A DNA stretch of 64,000 nt, taken from contig CAWCUF010000003.1 of NCBI GenBank assembly GCA_963798745.1, forward strand, positions 744,001 to 808,000. The letters run 5' to 3'. The position numbers were made by a program, and so were the translations under genes. Below the pieces are notes generated by a model, which ran no database searches, was not told the origin of the DNA, and saw nothing but the letters and a program-made list of their open reading frames with translations. This stretch comes from Prado023 sp963798745. Its GTDB lineage: Bacteria; Actinomycetota; Actinomycetes; S36-B12; CAIYMF01. This document shows positions 43,030 through 51,341 of the stretch, one piece after another. How positions within the stretch are numbered: the stretch's first letter is position 1; each line of letters starts with the position of its first letter.

Positions 43030-43740
43030 ATGGTCAGTCTGCATCCGTCGCATCTGGTCGTAGGGTTCGCTGCCCGACTCCGCCTGACACTCCTCACCGT
43101 CGCGGTAGTCGTGCTGGGCGCCGTCAGTGTCGCGCCGCCGGCCAGCGCCGTGATCGACCGCTCGGATCTGCCGACGAAGTCGACGGTGAAGTTGGTTCTC
43201 GAGGAGGGTGGACGCTGGTCGGCCTACACGTACAGCAACACGCGGGCAGTGGGGGCACGCCCGGGCAACTGCCGGTCCGATGAGCAGATGCTGGCCTTCC
43301 GCGAGGACCGTGGCCGTGGCTACTACGGCCCGCCGGCCGGGCTGTCGGGCGACGTCGGCGCCCTGGCCAAGGTCGACGTGTACCGCTACAAGTCGGTGCG
43401 CACCGCGAAGCGAGCGGTCACGCGAAACGCCAGCTACCCGGACCGGTGTCCGAAGGTCGTCGAGTGGGTATGCACGCAGTGCGACGGGGTCTGGACCACG
43501 TGGCGCGCCCGCGTGCCGGCCGCCCGGGTCGGCGATCAGAGCGTCGCCTGGCGGTTCCGCGAGCTCTCCAACGCGAAGGCCAAGGGATACACGATCCTCG
43601 CGCGCAAGGGCACGACAGTGGTGCGCGTCACCGTCGGGCGCTCCCGGTACCCCGGCGACAGCCCGTTCACCTATCCGGAGCGGATCTCGAAGAAGAAGGC
43701 CGTCAAGCTCGCCCGGATCGCGCTGCGGACTGCCACCTGA
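43030..43740 (+). CDS. Secreted protein of unknown function
   Basis: A 236-residue protein with a long Sec signal ending at ASA (about residue 40). The mature part has a repeated motif of basic turns (RYKSVRTAKRAVTRNASY; ISKKKAVKLARIALRTAT) and four cysteines, two in CTQCD and two more (NCRSDEQ and RCPKVVEW), so two disulfides are likely. It resembles secreted ligand-binding 'sensor-like' proteins of actinomycetes, but I cannot assign it. AGGAAGG precedes the ATG. It converges on rsgA. Confidence 0.65.
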   Translation: MVSLHPSHLVVGFAARLRLTLLTVAVVVLGAVSVAPPASAVIDRSDLPTKSTVKLVLEEGGRWSAYTYSNTRAVGARPGNCRSDEQMLAFREDRGRGYYGPPAGLSGDVGALAKVDVYRYKSVRTAKRAVTRNASYPDRCPKVVEWVCTQCDGVWTTWRARVPAARVGDQSVAWRFRELSNAKAKGYTILARKGTTVVRVTVGRSRYPGDSPFTYPERISKKKAVKLARIALRTAT

Positions 43741-43814
43741 CACACGTGGGGCACCGTCCTTGCTGCGGGACACCCGCCAACCCCACGGGTCCGCGGGCGC
43801 CGCTGCGGAGCTGG

Positions 43815-44855
43815 TCAGCGCCCCTTGAGCGCCTTGACCTCCTTGACCCGCCGGCCGAACTTCCGCGCCTCGGCGCGGAACTCGTGCGGAGTGGCACGCA
43901 GCTCGGCGTTGGCGACCTCGCGCTGCAGCCGTCGCCAGCCCTCGTAGCGCTCCTGCGACACCCGACCGCCTGCGATCGCGTCCTTCACGGCGCACCCGGG
44001 CTCCGTGTCGTGGCCGCAGTCGGAGAACCGGCAGTCCACCGCCCACTGCTGGATGTCGGAGAAGACCGCACCCACGGCCACGGCGTCGGCAGCCAGTCCG
44101 ACCGAGCGGATGCCCGGGGTATCGATGATCACCCCACCGAGCTCCCCGGGAACCCGGTGCAGCTGGCGGGAGGTCGTCGTGTGGCGGCCCTTGCGATCCC
44201 CGGCGCGCACGTCCCGGGTCAGGGCGATGTCCTCGCCGAGCAGAGCATTGGCCAGCGTCGACTTGCCCGCACCGGACTCGCCGATCAAGACCGCGGTGCG
44301 CCCAGCGATCAGGGCGCTCACCTCGTCGAGCCCCACTCCCTCCAGCGCAGCGGTCGCGAGCACCTGCATGCCCGGATGCTCCAGTTCGATGCGTGGAAGG
44401 TCCATGGCGTCGATCTCGGCGGCCTTGGTCAGCACCAGGACCGGGGTGGCCCCGCAGTCCCATGCCTGAGCGGCAACGCGCTGGATTCGACCCGCCCGGA
44501 TCGGGCGATCGATCCCGCACGTGATGAGCACGAGGTCGACGTTGGCGGCCAGAGCCTGTTCCCCGAGGCCGTCGGCGGACTGCCGCCGTAGCAGCGACCG
44601 CCGTGGGAGCACCTCGAGGATCGCACGCCGATCGGAGTCCGGGCTATCGGCTGGGATCGCCACCCAGTCGCCGACGGTCGGCTGGGGTTCCAGCCGCTCC
44701 GAGGGCAGCAGTACACAGGGGCCCGACGCCGTGACCCCAAGCAGGGTCCGCCCATCGTGGCGGATGATCCGCGCCGGCTGCCCGCCGGGCGGCAGTGGGT
44801 CGTTCTTGTGAGCGCCCCACCCGTAGGGCAGCAGCGCGGAAGGTGTGTATGACAA
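43815..44855 (-). CDS. rsgA: Ribosome-associated GTPase RsgA
   Basis: A 346-residue circularly permuted GTPase. An OB fold (VGDWVAIPAD near residue 61) precedes the G4 region (VLTKAAEID, where the usual NKxD is changed to TKAA), G1 GESGAGKST at 192-200 and G3 DTPG. The zinc site CRFSDCGHDTEPGC and a basic C-terminus (KFGRRVKEVKALKG) follow. RsgA checks late 30S subunit assembly. The altered G4 motif is typical of the more distant actinobacterial members. It stands alone. Confidence 0.92.
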   Translation of the reverse strand: MSYTPSALLPYGWGAHKNDPLPPGGQPARIIRHDGRTLLGVTASGPCVLLPSERLEPQPTVGDWVAIPADSPDSDRRAILEVLPRRSLLRRQSADGLGEQALAANVDLVLITCGIDRPIRAGRIQRVAAQAWDCGATPVLVLTKAAEIDAMDLPRIELEHPGMQVLATAALEGVGLDEVSALIAGRTAVLIGESGAGKSTLANALLGEDIALTRDVRAGDRKGRHTTTSRQLHRVPGELGGVIIDTPGIRSVGLAADAVAVGAVFSDIQQWAVDCRFSDCGHDTEPGCAVKDAIAGGRVSQERYEGWRRLQREVANAELRATPHEFRAEARKFGRRVKEVKALKGR

Positions 44856-45080
44856 TGCAGTCAGTCCTCATCGAGAAGCGCCGGGGATCCGGCGGCGCGA
44901 GCCCACGGAATGCAGGCGATCGCGTGAGTCAGGGATTGGTGGTGCGGAGGGGGACCCGCGTAATCGCCGTCATGGCCATCCCCTCCTTCCCGCTCGATGT
45001 GATGGGCTCAGGCTAGCGGTTGGGCACCCAGGAGCGGAAGTGCCCTGACGAAGACGCCCATCAAGGCCCTCCCCGCCCGA

Positions 45081-45500
45081 TCACTGTCGCCCGAAGCCGT
45101 AGAACGGTGATGCCGAGCTGGCCGGGCGCATCATCAGCGCCTTGCCTTCGGCGCTGAGCACGTCGTCATGGCCGTTCATCATCATCTGCGTGTAGATCGC
45201 CAGGTCGTTCGCGCTGGCGATCATCCCACCCTGTGGAGCGGTTGCGCGGTCGGTCGTGTTCTCGGGCAGTGGTCGTTTGGTGCCGAACCACGGCCGGTGC
45301 CCGCGCCATGGCTTGGTGGATCTCGCCGTCGGCGACGAAGCTGTTCTGCATGCCGACCGGCGCCAGGATCTGGGTGGCGATGTAGGTCTGGTGGTCCTGC
45401 GCGCTGGTTGCCAAGCTCGAAGCGCCAATCCACCAGGAGCACCGCGCCCGTGAAGAGCGCGGTGATGAGCAGGTAGGTGCCCACGGCCACACGCTCCCTG
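45081..45500 (-). pseudogene. Decayed serine hydrolase (beta-lactamase-like)
   Basis: Minus-strand frames read DHQTYIATQILAPVGMQNSF and VADGEIHQAMARA, then after a frameshift PLPENTTDRATAPQGGMIASANDLAIYTQMMMNG, ending SSASPFYGFGRQ at a stop. This is the middle of a class C beta-lactamase/penicillin-binding hydrolase. The catalytic SxxK and the C-terminus are absent. A transmembrane piece (VAVGTYLLITALFTGAVLLVDW) in a third frame just upstream shows further scrambling. Confidence 0.7.
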
Positions 45501-45786
45501 CCCTTCATGACCGCTGAGTTCTTGCCGAACTCCGCACTGAGGTCCTCAGGCAGGGGCAATCGGCAGAGCGCAGAGTCCAGATCGACCCGCCCGTGCAGCC
45601 CCACGCCAACCCCGCAAGGACGCGAACTCGGACCTCAGGACCCACGTCATCCAGCCGCGAGTGTCGCGTGACCGTTGGTCCCGTTGCGACTGCCTCGCAA
45701 CCATCCCCACTCGGACACCGTCGAGGCTCAGCGGAACCGGGGACGTCGTCGGCCTCAACGGCCCCCGGGTGGTGGCGGCCGGCCGC

Positions 45787-47076
45787 TCACTGGGCCAGGG
45801 TGGTCCCGACCCAGGTGGCAATGTCGTGCACCGTGTCGGGGTCCACCGGCTCGCGGAGCTGGCGCTTGTAGTCGCGCACGGAGGGTGGGGCGGCCGGGTC
45901 GTGTCGCAGCAGGTGCGTCAGCGTGGCCGGACGGTGGATGTCCACGGGGCCTGGTGCGAGCTCGGCGATGGTGTCGAGGTCCTCGGGTGGGGCCTGCACG
46001 TCCTTGTCGCCGGTGAGGGCGAGCGTGGGCACGGTCAGTGCTTCGAGGTCGACGCGGGGGTCGTAGTCGAGGAACTCGCGGAACCAGCCCGTGTTCAACC
46101 GAGCGCCGCCGATCCGTGCGACGGGTGTGGTCGTGCGGCGGATCTTCTCGTGCGTGGCGCGGGTCTTTGCCGTGATGTCGGTGCGCAGGACCCGCAGCAG
46201 CCCGCGGACCGGGGCCGGCAGGCTGGGGCCGATCTGCTCGGCCTGCCAGAGGAGAACGTCGTCGCCCCGGCGGGCGGTCCCGCAGAGCAGGACCACCGCC
46301 GCGGGGGGTGTTCCCGCTTGCCCGACGGCGAGCCGCAGTGCATGCAGCGCGCCCTCGGAGTGGCCGATCACGACCAGGCGCGAGACATCGATCCGGGGGT
46401 CTGCGGCCAGGGCGTCGAGGGCCGCGGCCGCGTCCCTGGTGTTGTCCCCGAAGGTCGCCTGCCGCCAGTCGGTCCCGTCACTGATCCCGCGCCGGTCGAA
46501 ACGCAGGGACGCGACTCCGGTGCGCGCCAGAGCCTCAGCCAGCGCCACCTGGATGCCGATGGGAGCGCCCTTCGCGTTGCCGTCCCGGTCGACGGGCCCA
46601 GACCCAGCGATGAGCAGGGCAGCGGGCAGAGGATGGTCGCCGGGTTCCGCTGGCAGGCGCAGCGAGCCGCTCAGCACGACGCCCCCGGGCACGGGGAAGC
46701 GGACCTCCTCGTCAACACCAGCGGTGGAATCGTCCTCCGCGAGTTGCGCCACGATCGCGGGGGCGCCGTCTGTGCCCACCAGGAGCGCGTCCCAGTCAGA
46801 GGACGGCCCTAGTCTGATGTGGACGGCCGGCTGATTCCTGCGTACCGAGACGAGGGTGCGGGATCCGCGCGCCCGCCAGGTCCCCACCTTGCGGATGCCG
46901 GGTGCGCCCAGCCCGGGCGCGCGCACACCCCGGGCTGCGGCCAGGGCATCGGGGACGACCTCGACCGAGGTGACGTCCCCCCGGGGGACGGTCACATCAC
47001 CGCGCAGGGCAACGATGCGCTCCCACACAGTCAGTTCGACGGTCACGGTCGTTGGGTCGAGTCGGATGGTGCTCAC
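45787..47076 (-). CDS. Alpha/beta hydrolase with extra N-terminal domain
   Basis: A protein of about 429 residues. Residues 1-115 form a beta-rich domain (TTVTVELTVWERIVALRGDVTVP ... VHIRLGPSSDWDALLVG) like the bacterial PH-type domain used as a membrane or ligand module. The rest is an alpha/beta hydrolase with the oxyanion region LLIAGSGPVDRDGN, the nucleophile elbow VIGHSEGAL, an acid in LTGDKDVQAP and a late His (ATLTHLLRHD). The GTG at 47076 is chosen because AAGGAGG lies five bases before it. It is divergent from an HTH gene with repeat operators between. Confidence 0.85.
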   Translation of the reverse strand: MSTIRLDPTTVTVELTVWERIVALRGDVTVPRGDVTSVEVVPDALAAARGVRAPGLGAPGIRKVGTWRARGSRTLVSVRRNQPAVHIRLGPSSDWDALLVGTDGAPAIVAQLAEDDSTAGVDEEVRFPVPGGVVLSGSLRLPAEPGDHPLPAALLIAGSGPVDRDGNAKGAPIGIQVALAEALARTGVASLRFDRRGISDGTDWRQATFGDNTRDAAAALDALAADPRIDVSRLVVIGHSEGALHALRLAVGQAGTPPAAVVLLCGTARRGDDVLLWQAEQIGPSLPAPVRGLLRVLRTDITAKTRATHEKIRRTTTPVARIGGARLNTGWFREFLDYDPRVDLEALTVPTLALTGDKDVQAPPEDLDTIAELAPGPVDIHRPATLTHLLRHDPAAPPSVRDYKRQLREPVDPDTVHDIATWVGTTLAQ

Positions 47077-47103
47077 TTGTTCCTCCTTGAATTCCTCGAC
47101 CTC

Positions 47104-47145
47104 AACGTTATCAATGTCTAGAACGTTGTCAAGTTTGATATCGTT
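47104..47145. promoter_or_regulatory. Triple 11-mer operator in the hydrolase/HTH divergent promoter
   Basis: AACGTTATCAA (47104-47114) and AACGTTGTCAA (47122-47132) are direct repeats at an 18-base period. TTGATATCGTT (47135-47145) is a near-inverted third copy. This A/T-rich island lies between the two divergent starts and is a good candidate for binding by the adjacent HTH protein. Confidence 0.65.
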
Positions 47146-47150
47146 CACCC

Positions 47151-47696
47151 ATGGCCAGTGCTGACGTCCTCCTGCACCCGGTGCGGCTCCGGGTCGTCCA
47201 GAGCCTCCTGGGCCAACGCGAGCTGACCACCGCGGACCTCGCCGTCGAGCTGCCCGACATCCCCCCGGCCACGCTCTACCGGCATATCGCCGTCCTCGTC
47301 GAGGCCGGTGTGCTGTCCGTGGTCGGCCAACGGCGCATCCGTGGCGCGGTTGAACGGCGGTACGGGCTCAACCCGGCGAACGCCAGTGCAGGGCGAGACG
47401 ACCTGACCGCCATGTCCCACGAGCAGCTGCGGACCTCGTTCGCGGTCTTCGCCGCCAGCCTGCTCGCCGGGTTCGACGCCTACCTCGCGGGCCCGGATGT
47501 GGACCTGGAGCGCGACGCCCTCGGCTTCCGGACGGCTGCTCTCCACCTCGGTGAGGACGACGTCGCCGAGTTCACCGAGCGCCTAAGTGAGGCCCTCGAG
47601 CCCTGGTTGGCCCCCCGCCCCGGGACGCGCCGGCACCTGTTCAGCACCGTCCTGACCCCAGCGCCCGGGCCCGAGGCTGCGCCTGCGGCGACGTAG
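47151..47696 (+). CDS. Winged helix-turn-helix regulator
   Basis: A 181-residue protein with an ArsR/PadR-like winged helix: LLHPVRLRVVQSLLGQRELTTADLAVELPDIPPATLYRHIAVLVEAGVLSVVG, then a wing RRIRGAVERRYGL. A helical dimer or ligand domain of about 100 residues (SHEQLRTSFAVFAASLLAGF ... RLSEALEPWL) follows. It is probably leaderless or weakly translated, since its ATG lies six bases past the operator. It should control the divergent hydrolase gene. Confidence 0.85.
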   Translation: MASADVLLHPVRLRVVQSLLGQRELTTADLAVELPDIPPATLYRHIAVLVEAGVLSVVGQRRIRGAVERRYGLNPANASAGRDDLTAMSHEQLRTSFAVFAASLLAGFDAYLAGPDVDLERDALGFRTAALHLGEDDVAEFTERLSEALEPWLAPRPGTRRHLFSTVLTPAPGPEAAPAAT

Positions 47697-47842
47697 CGTG
47701 CCCTCGCAACCGTCAGGACGCATTTCACACGGCCTACGCAAGGACCGGAGCTTCTGGACCGGGACAGACCCGTCCCCTACCTGAACTGAGCCGAACGGGG
47801 CCATCCCGTCGCCCACGTCCTGGCCGGGTCTGGCCCACCGCG

Positions 47843-48259
47843 TCAGGAGGTGCGCACGATCTGCCACATTCCGCGCATCTGCGTCTGGTCGTCGAAGCCG
47901 GCACGACGGTACAGGGTTGCCGCGGCCTCGGTGGCGAACAGCCCGACGAACGCATCGCCACCGGCCATCACGCGCACCTGGGCCAACAGCCGCTCGGTAA
48001 GTTCGCGTCCGATCCCACGACCCCCGTGCTCGGGATCGACCGCGATGTCCTGCAGGTAGAAGAAGAACGCACCATCTCCGACCACGCGTCCCATGCCCAC
48101 CACGGTGCCGTCAGGGGTGGTGGCGACGGTGCCGGCGCATGACCCGGCCAGGGACGCCGGCATGGCCTCCCATCGGAATGCGTCGGTCCACCCCACCCGT
48201 TCAGCCAGGGCGCGATGCTCCTGCAGGGTGGGGACCCGGTCGGTGTAGGTGATCTCCAT
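47843..48259 (-). CDS. GNAT-family N-acetyltransferase
   Basis: A 138-residue single-domain GNAT protein. It shows GTVVGMGRVVGDG, the strand FFYLQDIAVDPEHGGRGIGRELTERLL with the Q/RxxGxG/A acetyl-CoA loop (GGRGIG), and AATLYRRAGF at motif B. The substrate is unknown. It converges on the HTH gene and has no operon partner. Close relatives are often annotated as small-molecule acetyltransferases. Confidence 0.88.
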   Translation of the reverse strand: MEITYTDRVPTLQEHRALAERVGWTDAFRWEAMPASLAGSCAGTVATTPDGTVVGMGRVVGDGAFFFYLQDIAVDPEHGGRGIGRELTERLLAQVRVMAGGDAFVGLFATEAAATLYRRAGFDDQTQMRGMWQIVRTS

Positions 48260-48388
48260 GGCTTCTCCGATCGGGACGTGACGAGGCGACGCTGTCCGCG
48301 GGCGGCAAGGGTGTCACCCAGGACGCGAGGCACACCAGCCGCTGCCAGTTGCTCGACGCCGGCCCGGGGGCACTGGCAGGCTTGGCGG

Positions 48389-48754
48389 ATGGTTGGGGTT
48401 CTGTTGGCGCTCAGGTTCATCCTTGAGCTGTGCTTGCTGGGGTCTGCGGCAGTCATCGGCGCGGCCCTCTCCGACCAGTTTCTTGTGCAACTCCTCGCGG
48501 TGGTCGCCTTGGTGAGCACCGTAGCGATGCTCTGGGGGGCGCTGCTGGCACCGCGTCGGAAGATCGACCTCCCGCTCGCCGCCCGTGTGGTCATCGAGCT
48601 CGCGCTGTTCCTTGCCGCTGGGATCGGCCTGGCGGCGGCCGGACACAGGCCGGCCGGGCTGGCCCTGGTGGCGGCCGAGCTGCTGCTGCTCACCAGCCTC
48701 GCCGCGCTCGGCTATCCGCCGGGCAGCCACCGAGACCCGCACGACGCCCCCTGA
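48389..48754 (+). CDS. DUF2568 (YrdB-like) membrane protein
   Basis: A 121-residue protein with four membrane helices. LRFILELCLLGSAAVIGAAL opens it, WGALLAPRRKIDLPLAARVVIELALFLAAGIGL follows, and a polar tail closes it. The Arg-Lys-rich loop between helices two and three is a DUF2568 hallmark. The function is unknown. It diverges from the GNAT gene and converges on the SDR gene. Confidence 0.8.
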   Translation: MVGVLLALRFILELCLLGSAAVIGAALSDQFLVQLLAVVALVSTVAMLWGALLAPRRKIDLPLAARVVIELALFLAAGIGLAAAGHRPAGLALVAAELLLLTSLAALGYPPGSHRDPHDAP

Positions 48755-48832
48755 CTCCATGCCCCTGCATGGTCGACCTGATCGGCGTTCGGCGAAGCCC
48801 AGGGTGCGGAGTCGACCGAAGATCGTCCGCGA

Positions 48833-49663
48833 CTAGTCGCCGCGGATTCCGCCATCGACGACGAGGTTGTGACCCACCACGTAGGACGCGTGATCCGATG
48901 CCAGCCAGACCACGGTCGCGGCCAGTTCCTCAGACCTACCCAGACGACGAGAGTCGATCATCGAGAGGTATCGCTCCATGATGGCATCGCGCTCCTGGGC
49001 CGAACCAGCCGCCAAGTTCGCGGCCAGCATCGGGGTCTCGATCGCGCCCGGGCTGATCACGTTGATCCGGACCCCCTGCGACGCATACTCCGCCGCCGCC
49101 GCCCGGCTCAGGGCGTTGACCCCGGCCTTGGCCGCCGCGTACGACCCGGTTCCCGGTGCCGCGAGCAGGGCATCGACCGAGGAGATGTTGATGATCGACC
49201 CTCCCCCACTGCCGAGGATGGCCGTGAGCTCGTACTTCATGCACAGCCACACGCTGGTCAGGCACGTACGCACGACACCGTCGAAGACCTCCAGGCTCAT
49301 GTCCGTGAAGTTCGATCCGCTGCCCTGGGCCACCTCGGTGTTCGCAGCGCAGTTCACCGCGATGTGCAGGCCGCCGAAGCGATCCACCACAGATCCGACC
49401 AGGGAGGCCACGTCCGCCTCACGAGTGACGTCAGCCGGGACGAACATCACGGACTCCCGGCTCCGCCCCATCGGCGCGAGCTCGTCGAGGGCCCCCGAGC
49501 CCCTCTCCGGGCTACGACCGGTGATGGCCACAGCCGCACCGGAACGCAGGAAGGCCGCCGCACTCGCCTTCCCAATCCCTGACGTGCCACCAGTCACCAG
49601 GACAACCCGCCCAGCAAGGTCGGGGAACTGGTTTCCCCCGGATGTCGAAGCGTGGTCGTGCAT
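48833..49663 (-). CDS. Short-chain dehydrogenase/reductase
   Basis: A 276-residue classical SDR. It has the cofactor loop TGGTSGIG, NCAAN in place of the usual NNAG, the catalytic Ser in INISSVDA, SYAAAK for YxxxK, and the end VSPGAIETPML then HASYVVGHNLVVDGGIRGD. The ATG at 49663 gives a normal length. The residue after strand two (ITGRSP) suggests NADP rather than NAD. The substrate is unknown. It is downstream of the CPBP gene on the same strand but over 100 bases away. Confidence 0.9.
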   Translation of the reverse strand: MHDHASTSGGNQFPDLAGRVVLVTGGTSGIGKASAAAFLRSGAAVAITGRSPERGSGALDELAPMGRSRESVMFVPADVTREADVASLVGSVVDRFGGLHIAVNCAANTEVAQGSGSNFTDMSLEVFDGVVRTCLTSVWLCMKYELTAILGSGGGSIINISSVDALLAAPGTGSYAAAKAGVNALSRAAAAEYASQGVRINVISPGAIETPMLAANLAAGSAQERDAIMERYLSMIDSRRLGRSEELAATVVWLASDHASYVVGHNLVVDGGIRGD

Positions 49664-49787
49664 CGGGCCTCCGATCGGTTCCATCAGCGGATTATCACTG
49701 CAAACTGCCAGGTTGCTAGTGAAGGTCGACGCCAGGGCGGCCTCATCGATCAAGGTCGCTGCCTCCAGGCGCACCCCGACGGGCTGT

Positions 49788-50648
49788 CTACCTCGACGGT
49801 GGTGCGCAAGTGCCACGTGAGCCATCCTCACTCGCGCGTGCCTGGTGCGTCGAGTGCCTGTCCGAGTGCACCCGACCCGGTCGCCGCGGCGACCAAGGCG
49901 ATCGCGCGGTGCGGCGCAGGCCGCGCAGCGCGACGAGTCCGACGACGAGGAGTACGAGGTCCTGCCCGATCATGACGGCCCACAGGGCGCCGCCGTGCAG
50001 ACCGGTGGTGTGCAGGAGCAGGTCCCCGACACCGTGGGTGCCGGCCAGCACCCAGAGGGCATTGGTGCGCAGCCGCAGTACGGCGTAGCCGAACCCGAAG
50101 GCAGCGGCACCGACCGCCTGCGCGGCGCTCACGGCGACGTTCTGGCCGAAGAGGATGTTGGCCAGGTGTGCGGCGCCGAAGACGACGGCGGTCAGCGCGG
50201 CGGCTCGCCCGGGACCGAGCGGGAGCGCGGCGCGCAGCACGACGCCGCGGAACCACAGCTCCTCGTAGATCCCTGTGGCGGCATACCCGAGGGTCAGGGT
50301 CACCAGCGTCGAGGGGTCCGGGGACCAGCCCCACGCCAGCGGCACCAGCGCGACAAGGACAGGTGCCGTGAGCCATCCAGTCTGACGCCACGTCGTCGGG
50401 CTCCCAGCTGCGATGGCTGACCAGCCGATCCGACGTGCGACGACGAGGCTCATCACGAGCAGGACCAGCACCACGGGTAGGCGGCGCAGCAGCTGATCGG
50501 ACTCAGGGGCGACCAGCTCCACGAGGAGGGACCCGACGGCGGTGACGCCGAAGCTGAGGCCGACCAGGGCGAGGACCTCCCGGATCGGTCGGGCGCGTGT
50601 CGTGTCCAGGTCGGCGGGTCCGGCGGGGGCGAGGCGGGTGGGGGTCAC
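49788..50648 (-). CDS. CPBP-family intramembrane glutamic endopeptidase
   Basis: A 286-residue membrane protease of about eight helices. It shows GIYEELWFRGVVLRAAL (catalytic EExxxR), FGAAHLANILFG (FxxxH) and GTHGVGDLLLH (HxxxD/N), the three Abi/CAAX motifs. The GTG start at 50648 has AGGAG eight bases upstream. Such proteases cut prenylated or membrane-anchored peptides and sometimes serve bacteriocin immunity. It follows another membrane-protein gene after 32 bases, so the two form an operon. Confidence 0.9.
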   Translation of the reverse strand: MTPTRLAPAGPADLDTTRARPIREVLALVGLSFGVTAVGSLLVELVAPESDQLLRRLPVVLVLLVMSLVVARRIGWSAIAAGSPTTWRQTGWLTAPVLVALVPLAWGWSPDPSTLVTLTLGYAATGIYEELWFRGVVLRAALPLGPGRAAALTAVVFGAAHLANILFGQNVAVSAAQAVGAAAFGFGYAVLRLRTNALWVLAGTHGVGDLLLHTTGLHGGALWAVMIGQDLVLLVVGLVALRGLRRTARSPWSPRRPGRVHSDRHSTHQARASEDGSRGTCAPPSR

Positions 50649-50680
50649 GGTGTTCTCCTGGTGATCGTTGCGGACGGGGT

Positions 50681-51193
50681 TCAGGCGGTCGCTGGGGCGA
50701 GACCCGCGCCGGTTCGGCGGGTCCGGATGGCCAGCGCGAGGGTGCGGGCGAGCACCATGCCCAGCGCCATGACGACGAAGGCTGCGGTCCAGGCGTCGGC
50801 ACCGGTGATGTTGTGGTCGCGGGAGAACATCCCCACGGTGCGCGCACCCGTGCCGGTCGCCCATTCAGCGAAGGCGATGCGTCCACCGATCATGACCAGC
50901 CAGAGCGCCGCGAAGCCAGCTCCCGCGGTGGCGACGAGCTGTCCGTCCCGGGTGTGCAGGCGCGTGACGGCGCTGGCGGCGAGCCCGAAGAGCACGCCGA
51001 CGATCCCGAACTCCGCGACGAGGTCCAGGTCGTTGCCCGCGGTCGGCAGCGGGAACAGGAAGTACGACGCAGCGGCGACCACGATGACGAGGGGCAGGAC
51101 GAACGTGCCGCGAGTGACCTCGCGGGTGCCGAGGTTGCGCACGAGTGCCCACGCGAGGAGGGCGATCGACAGGATCCACTGGGTGATGCTCAT
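50681..51193 (-). CDS. Five-helix membrane protein in operon with the CPBP protease
   Basis: A 170-residue protein with five hydrophobic helices: ITQWILSIALLAWALVRNLG, FVLPLVIVVAAASYFLF, then LVAEFGIVGVLFGLAASAVTRL, two more helices and a basic tail. It vaguely recalls CcdC-like proteins. A GGGAG site precedes the ATG. It is the first gene before the CPBP protease and lies downstream of the NarL-type kinase on the same strand, so it may be a target of that system. Confidence 0.65.
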   Translation of the reverse strand: MSITQWILSIALLAWALVRNLGTREVTRGTFVLPLVIVVAAASYFLFPLPTAGNDLDLVAEFGIVGVLFGLAASAVTRLHTRDGQLVATAGAGFAALWLVMIGGRIAFAEWATGTGARTVGMFSRDHNITGADAWTAAFVVMALGMVLARTLALAIRTRRTGAGLAPATA

Positions 51194-51341
51194 CGGGAGC
51201 TCCCTTCTGGTTGGTACCTCGAGGGTGCCGCTCACAGTGGGGTGCAGGCATCGGCCAGGGGGACAGTCCGCCAGGGGAACAACGGCCGGCCCAGGTCTCG
51301 GCCGGATGACGTAGACGCCGCGGCAGTTGACGGCGGGGAGC

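Noticed and set aside
48314..48760. Minus-strand open frame opposite the DUF2568 gene
   Set aside because: It lacks any domain and mirrors the codon pattern of the real membrane-protein gene on the plus strand.
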